Shown: positions 8,599 to 17,142 of the stretch, piece by piece
Position numbering within the stretch: the first letter of the stretch is position 1
Layout of the letters: each line of letters starts with the position of its first letter
NCBI RefSeq assembly: GCF_000332975.1
Contig: NZ_BANR01000006.1
Coordinates: forward strand, 62,001 to 126,000
Direction of reading: 5' to 3'
DNA: 64,000 nucleotides
Origin: Gordonia aichiensis NBRC 108223
GTDB taxonomy: Bacteria > Actinomycetota > Actinomycetes > Mycobacteriales > Mycobacteriaceae
Translations under genes and position numbers: made by a program
The notes under the pieces: generated by a model
Told to the model about the DNA's origin: nothing
Seen by the model: the letters and a program-made list of their open reading frames with translations, nothing else
The model's database searches: none

Positions 8599-10011
8599 TC
8601 ACCGATGCGGCACACGGTCGCGTCTGAGGCCCACCCGTGCCGCGGCATCGCGCCGCGCCGACGTTGCCACCGCGTCCTTCTTCACCGGGACCTTGTTTCG
8701 CGAGACCGTGTGCGTTCCGTCGCCCTCACCCGAGCCGCCGGCGTCCTCGTCAGCGGCTGCTGCCGGTACCACGATCGCGAAGACCGGCGGCCGTCGCGAG
8801 GTGAGCTCGAGCCGTCCACCGTCGGCTTCGACGAGCGCCCGGGCGAGCGAGAGTCCGACACCGTTGCCCGCGCCGCCGGAAAACCCCCGTCGGAAGATAT
8901 CGGTGGCCACCTCGTCCGCGACGCCGGTCCCCTCGTCGGCGACAGTGATCCGGAGCATGTCGCCCTTGAGGTCGCTGACGGAGATCCGGCACTCGCCGCT
9001 GCCGTGCTGCAGCGCGTTGTCGACCAACACGCTGACCGCTTCGCGTAGTCGGCCGGGCCTCGAACTGCGCGCCACGGCGTCGCCCTGGAACGAGGCGGTC
9101 AGGCTGCGTCCCTCGGCGGAGAAGGTCTGATCGAAGTCGCCCACGAGAGTGGTGATCAGTGACGACACGTCGACGCTGTCGGGTTGGGCCGGATCATCAC
9201 GCGATGCGGCGACGAGCTCGTCGAGTTCGGCAGCAAGGCGATCGACCTGTCCGAGCGCTGCTTCGGCCTCACTCACGACCGCGGGATCGTCGTGGAGCGA
9301 GAGTTCGTCGAGGCGCAGCTGGATCGCCGTCAGGCGCGAACGGATCTGATGCGAGACGTCACCGACGATCTCACCCTCGCGTTCGAGACGCAGCGCGATC
9401 TCGGCGTTCGCGTCGCCCAATGCTCGGGAGACGCGGTCGAGCTCGTCTATTCCGTAGGTCTTCCACCGCGACCGGAAGTCGCCGCGTGCCATGGCCTCGG
9501 AGCGGTCGGCGAGGTCGATCAGCGGGTCGGCGATGCGTCCCGCCGTCACCGCAGCCGCCACCGTGCCCGCGGCCATCGACCCCGCGACCACGATGCACAC
9601 GATGCCGACGGCGGCGAGCTGATCGGAACGAACGGTGTCCATCGGGATCTCGAGGAGCAAGGTGCCCGCTGCTCCGAGACCGATCGAGTCCGACATCGTC
9701 TTCCCCGTGATGTCGGTACCGATGGACGTGCTGACGGGCGCACCGTTACCGCCGTGATAGCGCAGGGTGAGCCTGCCGTCTTCGGGAAGCATGAGCCGGA
9801 TCGACTCGGAGTCGATGACTGATCCGTCGAGGTGCTCGCCCATCTCGGCCTGCCGGATGATCTGATCGGAGATCGTCTTGAGCCGCGAATCCATCGACTG
9901 GTGCGCGCTGTCGGCCACCCACCACCATGCGACGACACTGAGCGGGATACCCAGCAGCGCGCCGACCGCCAACAGCATGGCGATCATCGTGTAGAGGATT
10001 CGACGACGCAC
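8599..10011 (-). CDS. Membrane sensor histidine kinase (HAMP-containing)
   Basis: 470-aa sensor kinase. Membrane helices at about 5-31 and 131-157 flank a small extracytoplasmic sensor of about 100 residues. A HAMP linker follows (about 158-210), then the dimerisation box with phospho-accepting His221 in DVSHQIRSRL, and an ATPase domain with N-box VDNALQH, G1 VADEGTGVADEVA and G2 GGAGNGVGLSLARA. The H-box HQIRSRL differs from the common HELRTPL but is seen in a subset of actinobacterial kinases. The last ~45 residues are basic and unconserved. It lies 12 bp after its response regulator. Signal unknown. Confidence 0.9.
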   Translation of the reverse strand: MRRRILYTMIAMLLAVGALLGIPLSVVAWWWVADSAHQSMDSRLKTISDQIIRQAEMGEHLDGSVIDSESIRLMLPEDGRLTLRYHGGNGAPVSTSIGTDITGKTMSDSIGLGAAGTLLLEIPMDTVRSDQLAAVGIVCIVVAGSMAAGTVAAAVTAGRIADPLIDLADRSEAMARGDFRSRWKTYGIDELDRVSRALGDANAEIALRLEREGEIVGDVSHQIRSRLTAIQLRLDELSLHDDPAVVSEAEAALGQVDRLAAELDELVAASRDDPAQPDSVDVSSLITTLVGDFDQTFSAEGRSLTASFQGDAVARSSRPGRLREAVSVLVDNALQHGSGECRISVSDLKGDMLRITVADEGTGVADEVATDIFRRGFSGGAGNGVGLSLARALVEADGGRLELTSRRPPVFAIVVPAAAADEDAGGSGEGDGTHTVSRNKVPVKKDAVATSARRDAAARVGLRRDRVPHR

Positions 10012-10023
10012 CGCAGCGCTCCT

Positions 10024-10698
10024 CTACGCGTCGAACCGGAAGCCGACACCGCGCACGGTCACGATGTGACGCGGTCGGTCGTGACGGTCATCGCCGATCT
10101 TGCGGCGAAGCCACGAGATGTGCATGTCGAGCGTCTTGGACGAACGCAGGTCCGCCGAACCCCACACCTCGGTCAGGATCTCGTCGCGCGACACCACCTC
10201 CCCCGCCCGCTCCATGAGGAAGCGAAGGAGGTCGAATTCACGGTTCGCCAGCACGAGGTCCTCACCGTTGACGAGCACGCGCCGTCCGCGGGCATCGAGC
10301 TGGATGTCGCCGCCGGTGAGCACGACGTCGACAGTCTGTCGACGCCGCAGCAACGCACGCACCCGCGCGAGGAGTTCGGCCAACCGGAACGGCTTGCCCA
10401 CGTAGTCGTCGGCGCCGGCGTCGAGTCCGACGACGAAGTCGACCTCGTCAGTGCGCGCCGTCAGCATCAACACCGCGAGCTCAGGACGTTCGACGCGGAC
10501 CCGCCGGCACACCTCGAGGCCGTCGATCTCGGGAAGCCCGAGGTCGAGGATGAGTAGCTCGTAGCGGTGGTCCCGGGCCTGTTCGAGCGCCGCCGATCCC
10601 GTCCCCACGACGTCGCATCCGTAGCCTTCGCGGGCTAACGCGCGTGCCAGTGGCTCCGCGATCGCCGCATCGTCTTCTGCGAGCAATACGTCCGTCAT
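10024..10698 (-). CDS. OmpR/PhoB-type response regulator
   Basis: 224-aa regulator. Receiver domain with acidic pair Glu8/Asp9/Asp10, phospho-acceptor Asp52 (LILDLGLPEIDG), Thr80 and Lys102 (GKPF); the C-terminal winged helix spans about 130-224 and contains REFDLLRFLMERAGEVVSRD and the recognition-helix stretch SKTLDMHISWLRRKIG. It starts at ATG 10698 overlapping the stop of the PH-domain gene (ATGA), and its partner kinase follows after 12 bp. Targets unknown; the operon also drives purK and purE. Confidence 0.93.
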   Translation of the reverse strand: MTDVLLAEDDAAIAEPLARALAREGYGCDVVGTGSAALEQARDHRYELLILDLGLPEIDGLEVCRRVRVERPELAVLMLTARTDEVDFVVGLDAGADDYVGKPFRLAELLARVRALLRRRQTVDVVLTGGDIQLDARGRRVLVNGEDLVLANREFDLLRFLMERAGEVVSRDEILTEVWGSADLRSSKTLDMHISWLRRKIGDDRHDRPRHIVTVRGVGFRFDA

Positions 10699-11318
10699 CG
10701 CCTGTCGACCTCCACCCGGCGAGAGTACGCGGCGCCACCGCCGCGCCCTGCGTCCTCGTAACCGCCGCGTCCTGCGCCCGCGTATCGGTCGGAGGTGTCG
10801 ACGACGTCGTCGAAGCGATCGTCGGCGACATCGAGTACCTCGTGGTAGAGGAGCGCATGGACCCGTTCGACCTGCGGCACATCGTCGAACAACAGAGGTT
10901 CGTCCGAGGCCGACTCGATGATCAGCGTCCCGGTCCGCAACATGCGGTCGAGCAGACCGTGTCGGAACTCGACCGTGTTGATCCGTCGGATGGGAATGTC
11001 GATGCCCGAGCGGGTGAGCACGCCCCTGCGGAAGATCACACGGCGATCGGTGAGCACGAAGTGCGTCGACTTCCATGCGACGAGCGGGCGGGCGAAGAAC
11101 CAGACCGCCGCGGCCGCCCAGCACACCGCCACCACGATGTTGAGGACCATCGTCAACATCGCGTTGAGCGTCGACGCCGCGATCGCTCCCGCGGCAAGGC
11201 CTGCGAGTCCGGTGCACACGATGAACGTCGAGAACGGTCCGGTCAGGCACTTCCAGTGGGGGTGGTGATGTACCACGACGCGTTCGCCTCCGGCGAGGTT
11301 GTCCCGAGGAAACGACAT
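10695..11318 (-). CDS. PH-domain (YdbT/DUF304-type) membrane protein
   Basis: 207-aa protein with two membrane helices at about 29-49 and 52-76 followed by a bacterial PH domain (about 80-155: FVLTDRRVIFRRGVLTRSG, IPIRRINTVEFRHG). The C-terminal 40 residues are Gly/Arg/Asp-rich and probably disordered. Function of the family is unknown; it is the counterpart of Rv3278c in M. tuberculosis, which lies next to birA as here. The ATG at 11318 is chosen because a TATGCT box ends 7 nt before it, indicating a leaderless transcript; the ATG at 11330 falls inside that box. First gene of the operon leading to the two-component system and purK-purE. Confidence 0.85.
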   Translation of the reverse strand: MSFPRDNLAGGERVVVHHHPHWKCLTGPFSTFIVCTGLAGLAAGAIAASTLNAMLTMVLNIVVAVCWAAAAVWFFARPLVAWKSTHFVLTDRRVIFRRGVLTRSGIDIPIRRINTVEFRHGLLDRMLRTGTLIIESASDEPLLFDDVPQVERVHALLYHEVLDVADDRFDDVVDTSDRYAGAGRGGYEDAGRGGGAAYSRRVEVDRR

Positions 11319-11325
11319 GAATCTC

Positions 11326-11331
11326 AGCATA
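11326..11331 (-). promoter_or_regulatory. -10 box of a leaderless promoter for the PH gene
   Basis: TATGCT on the minus strand, 7 nt before ATG 11318. It fits the actinobacterial TANNNT consensus at the spacing of leaderless transcripts. No convincing -35 hexamer is seen. Confidence 0.45.
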
Positions 11332-11426
11332 TCCGCAGATGAACGGGTGACTGGTCAACCCGACCCGGCGTCGACGGCTCGCTCGGTAGACTGCGTGCAC
11401 ACGACGCGCAACAGGTCAGGAGAACC

Positions 11427-12068
11427 ATGAGCTACCGCGACCCCCGCGATCCCCGGGACCAAGACCCACGGGATGCGGGTACAGCGCGCTACGAAACCGG
11501 CTACTCGCCGCAGTCGCGCGCATACAGCCAGCCAACCGATCGCTACCAGCAGCCCTACGACAACGGCCGCTACGAGTCAGCGCAGTACGACCCGCGCTAT
11601 GCGCAGTCGGGCGCGGGTTCGTACGACAGGCAGCCCAAGGCGCGCCAACGTCCCGGCATCAACGCCGGGCTCTACGCGGGCGGGGTCGTGATGAGCGGCG
11701 TCGTGACGGGTCTTGCCGCCTGGCTGGTCGCGTGGATCATCCGGGCCATCGCCCAGCGCGTGAACGAGGCGGGCAACCTGGGGGTGTGGAATCCACTGGC
11801 TCAGGACGAGTACTGGTTCGCCATCACGGGATTTCTCTGCGCACTCGCGGGCGGCGCCCTGTGGTACGTCCTGTACCTCACGACGCCGTCGCCCAACCAG
11901 TTCTATCGCTGGATCGTCGGGTTGCTGACCGCTGCGGCGGTGATCATCCCGCTTGTGTTGTCGGCACAGATATCCACGGGCATCGGTACGGCGGTGGTCC
12001 ATCTCGTCATCGGGCTTCCCGTCCTGTCACTGATTCCCGCGATGGGCGAGAAGAGTATCCAGCACTGA
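11427..12068 (+). CDS. DUF6069-like four-helix membrane protein with Tyr/Arg-rich tail
   Basis: 213-aa protein. The first ~75 residues are a disordered cytoplasmic tail with RDPRDPRDQDPRD and tyrosine-rich segments (YQQPYDN, YESAQYDPRY). Four hydrophobic helices follow, at roughly 83-105, 130-150, 155-178 and 185-205. I recognise a general resemblance to actinobacterial DUF6069 proteins but no defined activity. ATG 11427 has an AGGAGA ribosome site 5 nt upstream. A TAGACT box at 11385-11390 may be its -10. It is the only plus-strand gene between the PH gene and birA; M. tuberculosis has a GtrA-like gene near here instead. Confidence 0.7.
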   Translation: MSYRDPRDPRDQDPRDAGTARYETGYSPQSRAYSQPTDRYQQPYDNGRYESAQYDPRYAQSGAGSYDRQPKARQRPGINAGLYAGGVVMSGVVTGLAAWLVAWIIRAIAQRVNEAGNLGVWNPLAQDEYWFAITGFLCALAGGALWYVLYLTTPSPNQFYRWIVGLLTAAAVIIPLVLSAQISTGIGTAVVHLVIGLPVLSLIPAMGEKSIQH

Positions 12069-12083
12069 CCGTCGACCTCGGGT

Positions 12084-12914
12084 TCAGTTCTGTGCCGGGC
12101 GCAGGTGCAGCACGTCGCCCGCAGCAGCCGTGAACGGGCCATCGTCTGTGCGGATAACGATCCGCCCCTGCTCGTCCACATCGTCGGCAACGCCGTCGAC
12201 GCTCCGCTCGTCGGGCAACGAGAGCCGAACCCGACGGCCGAGTGTGTCGCACCGATCGCGATAGCGACGGGCCAGGTCCTCGATGTCGTCCGGCCACGGC
12301 ATGTCGCCGAGTGCCTTCAGATAGTCGGCAACCAGAGTCGGCACGTCGACCGGCTGACCGCTTTCGATCTGCAGGCTCGTGGCCGTGTCCACGGGGAGTT
12401 CGTCGGCCGTCATCGCGGTGTTGATGCCGATCCCGACGATCACCACGCCGCCGGCGGGCGACGGGATGTACTCGGCCAGGATTCCGGCCACCTTCTTACC
12501 GTCGACCAGCACGTCGTTGGGCCACTTGAGTGTCGGACGCACTCCGGTCGCCGACTCTATGGCCGACGCCGCGGCGACTCCCGTCGCCAGCGACAACCAG
12601 CCCAGTCGCTCGGTACTGCCGCGAGCGTCGAGCACCACGGAGACGGCCACCTGCCCCCCGGGCGGCGCCGACCACACGCGGGCGTGCCTGCCACGTCCCG
12701 ACGTCTGGTCGGTGGTGATCCGCACCGTACCGATGATCCCGGGCTCAGCGGCGCGTGCCGCGAGATCGGCGTTCGTCGACCCCGTCGCGTCGACCACCTC
12801 GATTGTCGACGCCACGCCGTGTCCCGGCGAACCGACGCGTTCGGCGATCGCCGCGCGAAGCGCCTCGGCATCTCGGGGGGACCGGGAGTCGGATGATGTC
12901 TGCTCGTCGCTCAC
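12084..12914 (-). CDS. birA: Biotin--[acetyl-CoA carboxylase] ligase
   Basis: Activates biotin with ATP and attaches it to the carrier lysines of AccA3 and pyruvate carboxylase, both encoded in this window. 276 aa, without the N-terminal DNA-binding domain of E. coli BirA, so it is ligase only. Visible: DATGSTNADL, the biotinyl-AMP loop TSGRGRHARVW (GRGRxxR-like), LKWPNDVLVDGKKVAGIL and a C-terminal SH3-like domain. The frame is open far upstream, but a promoter (ATGACC-17 bp-TAATCT) ends 8 nt before GTG 12914, which puts any upstream ATG (for example 12950) outside the transcript. Divergent from accD5. Confidence 0.93.
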   Translation of the reverse strand: MSDEQTSSDSRSPRDAEALRAAIAERVGSPGHGVASTIEVVDATGSTNADLAARAAEPGIIGTVRITTDQTSGRGRHARVWSAPPGGQVAVSVVLDARGSTERLGWLSLATGVAAASAIESATGVRPTLKWPNDVLVDGKKVAGILAEYIPSPAGGVVIVGIGINTAMTADELPVDTATSLQIESGQPVDVPTLVADYLKALGDMPWPDDIEDLARRYRDRCDTLGRRVRLSLPDERSVDGVADDVDEQGRIVIRTDDGPFTAAAGDVLHLRPAQN

Positions 12915-12922
12915 ATCCACCG

Positions 12923-12950
12923 AGATTAGTCGCGCACGCACGGCGGTCAT
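12923..12950 (-). promoter_or_regulatory. birA promoter
   Basis: Minus-strand ATGACC (12950-12945), 17-bp spacer, TAATCT (12928-12923), then 8 nt to GTG 12914. Good match to a housekeeping promoter producing a leaderless or nearly leaderless mRNA. Confidence 0.5.
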
Positions 12951-13019
12951 GACATCACTTCGACGCCTCACCGTGGCGCCGGTCACGGCAAAGATGAGGC
13001 ACATCTCATATTGGGGCGG

Positions 13020-13050
13020 TTGACGCGAGCTACCGAGCGCTCGATAGCAT
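13020..13050 (+). promoter_or_regulatory. accD5 promoter
   Basis: TTGACG at 13020-13025 and TAGCAT at 13045-13050 (19-bp spacer; GATAGC two bases earlier would give 17). The ATG at 13059 is 8 nt further, so the mRNA is probably leaderless. It lies back to back with the birA promoter. Confidence 0.5.
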
Positions 13051-13058
13051 CGGCTGTT

Positions 13059-14687
13059 ATGACCTCTGCGCCGCAGCAGCCCGACGCTGCTCCAGACATC
13101 CACACCACCGCGGGCAAGCTCGCCGACCTGCGCCAGCGCCTCGACGAAGCCCGCCACCCCGTCGGCGAAGCAGCCATCGAGAAAGTCCACGCAAAGGGCA
13201 AGCTGACGGCACGCGAGCGCATCACCCATCTCCTCGACGATGACTCCTTCGTCGAGCTCGACGCCCTCGCGCGTCACCGCAGCACCAACTTCGGGCTCGC
13301 CGAGCGTCGACCGCTCGGCGACGGTGTGGTCACCGGCTACGGCACCATCGACGGACGCGAGGTCTGTGTCTTCAGCCAGGACGTCACCGTTTTCGGCGGC
13401 AGTCTCGGCGAAGTCTACGGCGAGAAGATCGTCAAGGTCATGGACCTCGCGATCAAGACCGGCCGACCCCTGATCGGCATCAACGAGGGCGCAGGTGCGC
13501 GCATCCAGGAGGGCGTGGTCTCCCTCGGCCTCTACGCCGACATCTTCTACCGCAACGTGCGCGCGTCTGGTGTGATCCCGCAGATCTCGCTCATCATGGG
13601 CGCAGCCGCCGGCGGGCACGTGTACTCGCCCGCCCTGACCGACTTCGTCGTGATGGTCGACCAGACGAGTCAGATGTTCATCACCGGTCCCGACGTCATC
13701 AAGACCGTCACCGGCGAGGACGTCACCATGGAGGCGCTCGGCGGCGCCACCACCCACATGACCAAATCCGGCGTCGCACACTACGTCGGCTCCGATGAGG
13801 AAGACGCACTCGAGTACGTCAGGGAGTTGCTCGGCTACCTCCCGAGCAACAATCGCGCCGAGCCGCCACACCTGCCGGTCGACGAGCCCGCCGCAGGATC
13901 GATCGAGGACACCCTCACCGACGAAGACCTCGAACTCGACACCCTCATCCCCGACTCACCCAACCAGCCCTACGACATGCACGAGGTCATCCGGCGCATC
14001 CTCGACGACGACGAATTCCTCGAGGTCCAGGCCGAGTACGCAACCAACATCGTCGTCGGTTTCGGTCGGGTCGACGGGCGCAGCGTCGGTATCGTCGCCA
14101 ATCAGCCGACCCAGTTCGCGGGATGTCTCGACATCAACGCATCGGAGAAGGCAGCCCGGTTCGTTCGGACGTGCGACGCATTCAACGTGCCGATCGTGAC
14201 CCTCGTCGACGTGCCGGGCTTCCTGCCGGGCACCGACCAGGAATACAACGGCATCATCCGACGCGGAGCCAAACTGCTCTATGCGTACGGTGAGGCGACC
14301 GTCGGCAAGATCACCGTGATCACCCGGAAAGCGTACGGCGGCGCCTACGACGTCATGGGCTCCAAGCACATGGGCGCCGACGTCAACCTCGCCTGGCCGA
14401 CCGCCCAGATCGCCGTGATGGGCGCATCGGGCGCAGTCGGATTCGTCTACCGATCACAGTTGAAGGAAGCGGCCGCCAACGGCGAGGACGTCGACGCACT
14501 GCGCCTGAAGCTGCAAGAGGAGTACGAGGACACCCTGGTCAACCCGTACGTTGCCGCCGAACGCGGATACGTCGACGCGGTGATCCCGCCGAGCCACACC
14601 CGCGGGCAGATCGCCACGGCGCTCAAACTCCTCGAACGCAAGGTGGTCAACGTGCCGCCGAAGAAGCATGGGAACATCCCGCTGTGA
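13059..14687 (+). CDS. accD5: Acyl-CoA (propionyl-CoA) carboxylase beta subunit
   Basis: Carboxyltransferase subunit of 542 aa that, with AccA3 and AccE, makes methylmalonyl-CoA (and malonyl-CoA) for fatty and mycolic acid synthesis. Crotonase-fold duplicated domain: N half with GARIQEG and [15 protein letters not shown] half with [25 protein letters not shown] cut to its ends ([15 protein letters not shown]), the acyl-CoA oxyanion stretch [13 protein letters not shown] and [14 protein letters not shown]. Length and order accD5-accE-maf-sseA match M. tuberculosis Rv3280-Rv3283. ATG 13059 follows the promoter directly. Stop overlaps accE. Confidence 0.95.
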   Translation: MTSAPQQPDAAPDIHTTAGKLADLRQRLDEARHPVGEAAIEKVHAKGKLTARERITHLLDDDSFVELDALARHRSTNFGLAERRPLGDGVVTGYGTIDGREVCVFSQDVTVFGGSLGEVYGEKIVKVMDLAIKTGRPLIGINEGAGARIQEGVVSLGLYADIFYRNVRASGVIPQISLIMGAAAGGHVYSPALTDFVVMVDQTSQMFITGPDVIKTVTGEDVTMEALGGATTHMTKSGVAHYVGSDEEDALEYVRELLGYLPSNNRAEPPHLPVDEPAAGSIEDTLTDEDLELDTLIPDSPNQPYDMHEVIRRILDDDEFLEVQAEYATNIVVGFGRVDGRSVGIVANQPTQFAGCLDINASEKAARFVRTCDAFNVPIVTLVDVPGFLPGTDQEYNGIIRRGAKLLYAYGEATVGKITVITRKAYGGAYDVMGSKHMGADVNLAWPTAQIAVMGASGAVGFVYRSQLKEAAANGEDVDALRLKLQEEYEDTLVNPYVAAERGYVDAVIPPSHTRGQIATALKLLERKVVNVPPKKHGNIPL

Positions 14688-14926
14688 GCACACCACAGGA
14701 CCAGACCCCGCACGCCGACACCACCGATCAGCCGGGTCGGCCGGTGCTGCGCGTGGTGAAGGGCAACCCGACCGACGAGGAGATCGCCGTGCTGCTGGCG
14801 TTGCTCGCCACAGGTTCCGGCGGCGCGTCGGAGCCGAGGAGGTCCGAGCCCCGCAACGAGTGGGGCCGTCCGATCGATCAGCTGCGTCCGGTGTGGGGCT
14901 CTCCGTCGTCGTTCCTGCGCTTCTGA
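14684..14926 (+). CDS. accE: Acyl-CoA carboxylase epsilon subunit
   Basis: 80-aa subunit that links the alpha and beta subunits of actinobacterial acyl-CoA carboxylases. The N-terminal 20 residues are variable and acidic, then comes the conserved [20 protein letters not shown] helix and the C-terminal [10 protein letters not shown]...WGSPSSF signature. Starts with GTG overlapping the accD5 stop by 4 bp, so coupled translation. Confidence 0.93.
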   Translation: MSTPQDQTPHADTTDQPGRPVLRVVKGNPTDEEIAVLLALLATGSGGASEPRRSEPRNEWGRPIDQLRPVWGSPSSFLRF

Positions 14927-14975
14927 CGATGCAGGCAGATGACTGTGACCCGGCACGTCGAGTGGAGGTGACGCG

Positions 14976-15668
14976 GTGAGCGGCTCAGCCGATGGCCGCC
15001 ACCTCGAGGTTGTGCTGGGGTCGGCATCTCCCGCCCGCCTGTCGGTCCTGCGACACGCGGGCCTCGACCCCCGCGTCGTCGTCTCCGAGGTCGACGAGGA
15101 CCACCTTCTCACGACACTGGCCGCCGAGGCACCCGGTGACGCGGTCACGCGTCTCGCGCAGGCGAAGGCCGACTCGGTGATCAGAACGCTGCTGGGCGAA
15201 CGCCTCGACCACGCTGGGTCGGCCGACGCGCAGACACTCCCCGACCTCGTGGTGCTCACCTGCGATTCGATGCTCCTGCACCGTGGAACCCTGACCGGTA
15301 AGCCACATTCGGCCGAGGTGGCGATCGAGCAGTGGAAGCGCCTGCGCGGCGACGAGGCCCAGCTTCTCACCGGGCATTGCGTGTCTCACATCAGCGGGCT
15401 GGAGGTGGTGGGCCGCAGCGCGGAGTCGGCGTCGACGGTTGTCCGCTTCGCCGATGTCGACGACGACGAGATCAACGCATACGTGTCGACCGGTGAACCA
15501 CTCGAGGTGGCCGGGGCGTTCACGCTCGACGGCCGGGGCGGCTGGTTCATCGAGAGCATCGACGGCGATCCGTCGTCGGTGATCGGGATCGGATTGCCCA
15601 CCGTCCGCCACCTACTGCGCCGACTGGGCATCCCCGTGAGCTCACTGTGGACGTCGAACAACGTCTGA
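14976..15668 (+). CDS. maf: Maf-like nucleotide pyrophosphatase
   Basis: 230-aa Maf/ham1-superfamily protein that hydrolyses non-canonical or modified nucleoside triphosphates. Family motifs: LGSASPARLSVLRHAG (S-R/x-SPRR-like N-terminal loop), VVSEVDED, CDSMLLHRGTLTGKP (DT/S-V-V loop variant) and a C-terminal GRGGWFIESIDGDPSSVIG. Starts with GTG 14976, 49 bp after accE, in the conserved accD5-accE-maf block. Confidence 0.9.
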   Translation: MSGSADGRHLEVVLGSASPARLSVLRHAGLDPRVVVSEVDEDHLLTTLAAEAPGDAVTRLAQAKADSVIRTLLGERLDHAGSADAQTLPDLVVLTCDSMLLHRGTLTGKPHSAEVAIEQWKRLRGDEAQLLTGHCVSHISGLEVVGRSAESASTVVRFADVDDDEINAYVSTGEPLEVAGAFTLDGRGGWFIESIDGDPSSVIGIGLPTVRHLLRRLGIPVSSLWTSNNV

Positions 15669-15774
15669 ATTCACCCCACGCCCAACCGTGCGGTCAGTGC
15701 GTTGTCGACTAGGCTGAATTGCGCCGTCCTGCGCCGCCGCGCCGTGGCCCCGATCCGAGCTGGAGAATCACACT

Positions 15775-16665
15775 GTGACTGTGGAAACCGATCCGAACCC
15801 GGCATTCGCCGGTTACGCGCACCCCGAGCGTCTGGTCACCACCCAGTGGCTGTCCGCGCATCTGGGAGCCAAGGGTCTCAAGATCATCGAGTCCGATGAG
15901 GACGTCCTGCTCTACGACATCGGACACATCCCGACGGCGCAGAAGGTCGACTGGCACCTACACCTCAACGATCAGGTCGTGCGCGACTACATCGACGGTG
16001 AGAAGTTCGCAGAACTGATGCGCAGCAAGGGAATCGAGCGCGACGACACCATCGTGATCTACGGCGACAAGAGCAACTGGTGGGCCGCGTACGCGTTGTG
16101 GGTCTTCACGTTGTTCGGCCACGAGGACGTGCGCCTGCTCGACGGCGGCCGCGACGCGTGGATGTCAGAGGATCGCGACACCTCGTTCGACGTACCCGAG
16201 TATCCGCGCTCCGAGTACCCCGTCGTCGAACGTGACGATTCACTGATCCGTGCGTTCGAGTCGGACGTGCGCGCCTCACTCGGCACCGAACCGCTCGTCG
16301 ACGTGCGGTCTCCGCAGGAGTACACCGGCGAGCGCACCCACATGCCCGACTACCCCGAGGAGGGTGCACTGCGCGGCGGTCACATCCCAACGGCGATCTC
16401 GATCCCGTGGGCCAAGGCCGCACGCTCGGACGGCCGGTTCCGCTCGCGCGACGAGCTCGACGAAATCTACGGCGACCTCGAACCCGACACCCCGACCATC
16501 GCCTACTGCCGTATCGGTGAGCGGTCGAGTCACACCTGGTTCGTGTTGACTCATCTGCTCGGCTTCACACGCGTTCGCAACTACGACGGGTCCTGGACCG
16601 AATGGGGCAACGCGGTGCGCGTGCCCATCGCGGTCGGCGAAGAACCCGGCGACGCCCCCGCCTAG
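15775..16665 (+). CDS. sseA: Thiosulfate sulfurtransferase (rhodanese-type)
   Basis: Tandem-rhodanese enzyme of 296 aa that moves sulfane sulfur from thiosulfate or mercaptopyruvate to an acceptor. The N-terminal domain is catalytically silent; the C-terminal domain has the active-site loop [12 protein letters not shown] with the nucleophilic Cys, preceded by [11 protein letters not shown]. The SufE-like gene follows 8 bp later. ATG... is replaced by GTG at 15775 preceded by a GGAGA ribosome site, and a TAGGCT box lies at about 15711. Confidence 0.92.
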   Translation: MTVETDPNPAFAGYAHPERLVTTQWLSAHLGAKGLKIIESDEDVLLYDIGHIPTAQKVDWHLHLNDQVVRDYIDGEKFAELMRSKGIERDDTIVIYGDKSNWWAAYALWVFTLFGHEDVRLLDGGRDAWMSEDRDTSFDVPEYPRSEYPVVERDDSLIRAFESDVRASLGTEPLVDVRSPQEYTGERTHMPDYPEEGALRGGHIPTAISIPWAKAARSDGRFRSRDELDEIYGDLEPDTPTIAYCRIGERSSHTWFVLTHLLGFTRVRNYDGSWTEWGNAVRVPIAVGEEPGDAPA

Positions 16666-16673
16666 GCATTCCG

Positions 16674-17105
16674 ATGGGCACCCTTCCCACAGCGCTCGCC
16701 GAGATCGTCGACGACTTTGCCGCCCTTGGTGATTCGGACAAGGTGACGTTGCTGCTCGAGTTCGCAGGCGAACTGCCCCCACTGCCCGACGACCTCGCAA
16801 CCGAGGCGATGGAACCGGTGCCGGAGTGCCAGTCACCGGTGTTCCTGTCGGTCGACGCCGCCGATGCCGATGCCGTGCGGCTCTACTTCAGCGCGCCTCG
16901 TGAAGCCCCGACGACCCGCGGTTTCGCATCCATCCTCGCGCAGGGCCTCGACGGCGAGTCGGCAGACGCGATCCTCGGCGTGCCCGCCGACTTCTACCAC
17001 GATCTCGGTCTCGACGCCGCGGTCAGCCCGCTGCGCCTGCGCGGTATGGCCGGGATGCTCGGCCGCGTGAAGAACCAGGTACGCAGTCAGACCGGTCGTC
17101 GGTGA
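16674..17105 (+). CDS. SufE-like sulfur acceptor protein
   Basis: 143-aa SufE/CsdE-family protein. The expected cysteine sits in [12 protein letters not shown], the acceptor loop of SufE. The fold is supported by [15 protein letters not shown] at the start and [19 protein letters not shown] in the middle. It starts 8 bp after sseA; the pair (Rv3283-Rv3284 in M. tuberculosis) suggests it receives sulfur from, or passes it to, the SseA rhodanese rather than from a SufS desulfurase, although this is not demonstrated by sequence. Confidence 0.88.
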   Translation: MGTLPTALAEIVDDFAALGDSDKVTLLLEFAGELPPLPDDLATEAMEPVPECQSPVFLSVDAADADAVRLYFSAPREAPTTRGFASILAQGLDGESADAILGVPADFYHDLGLDAAVSPLRLRGMAGMLGRVKNQVRSQTGRR

Positions 17106-17142
17106 CGGCGACCATCGGCTGCGCGCGGCTCGGACGACCACG

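Noticed and set aside
12915-13871. Upstream extension of the birA frame over accD5
   Set aside because: It crosses the divergent accD5 gene and both promoters; BirA homology begins after 12914.
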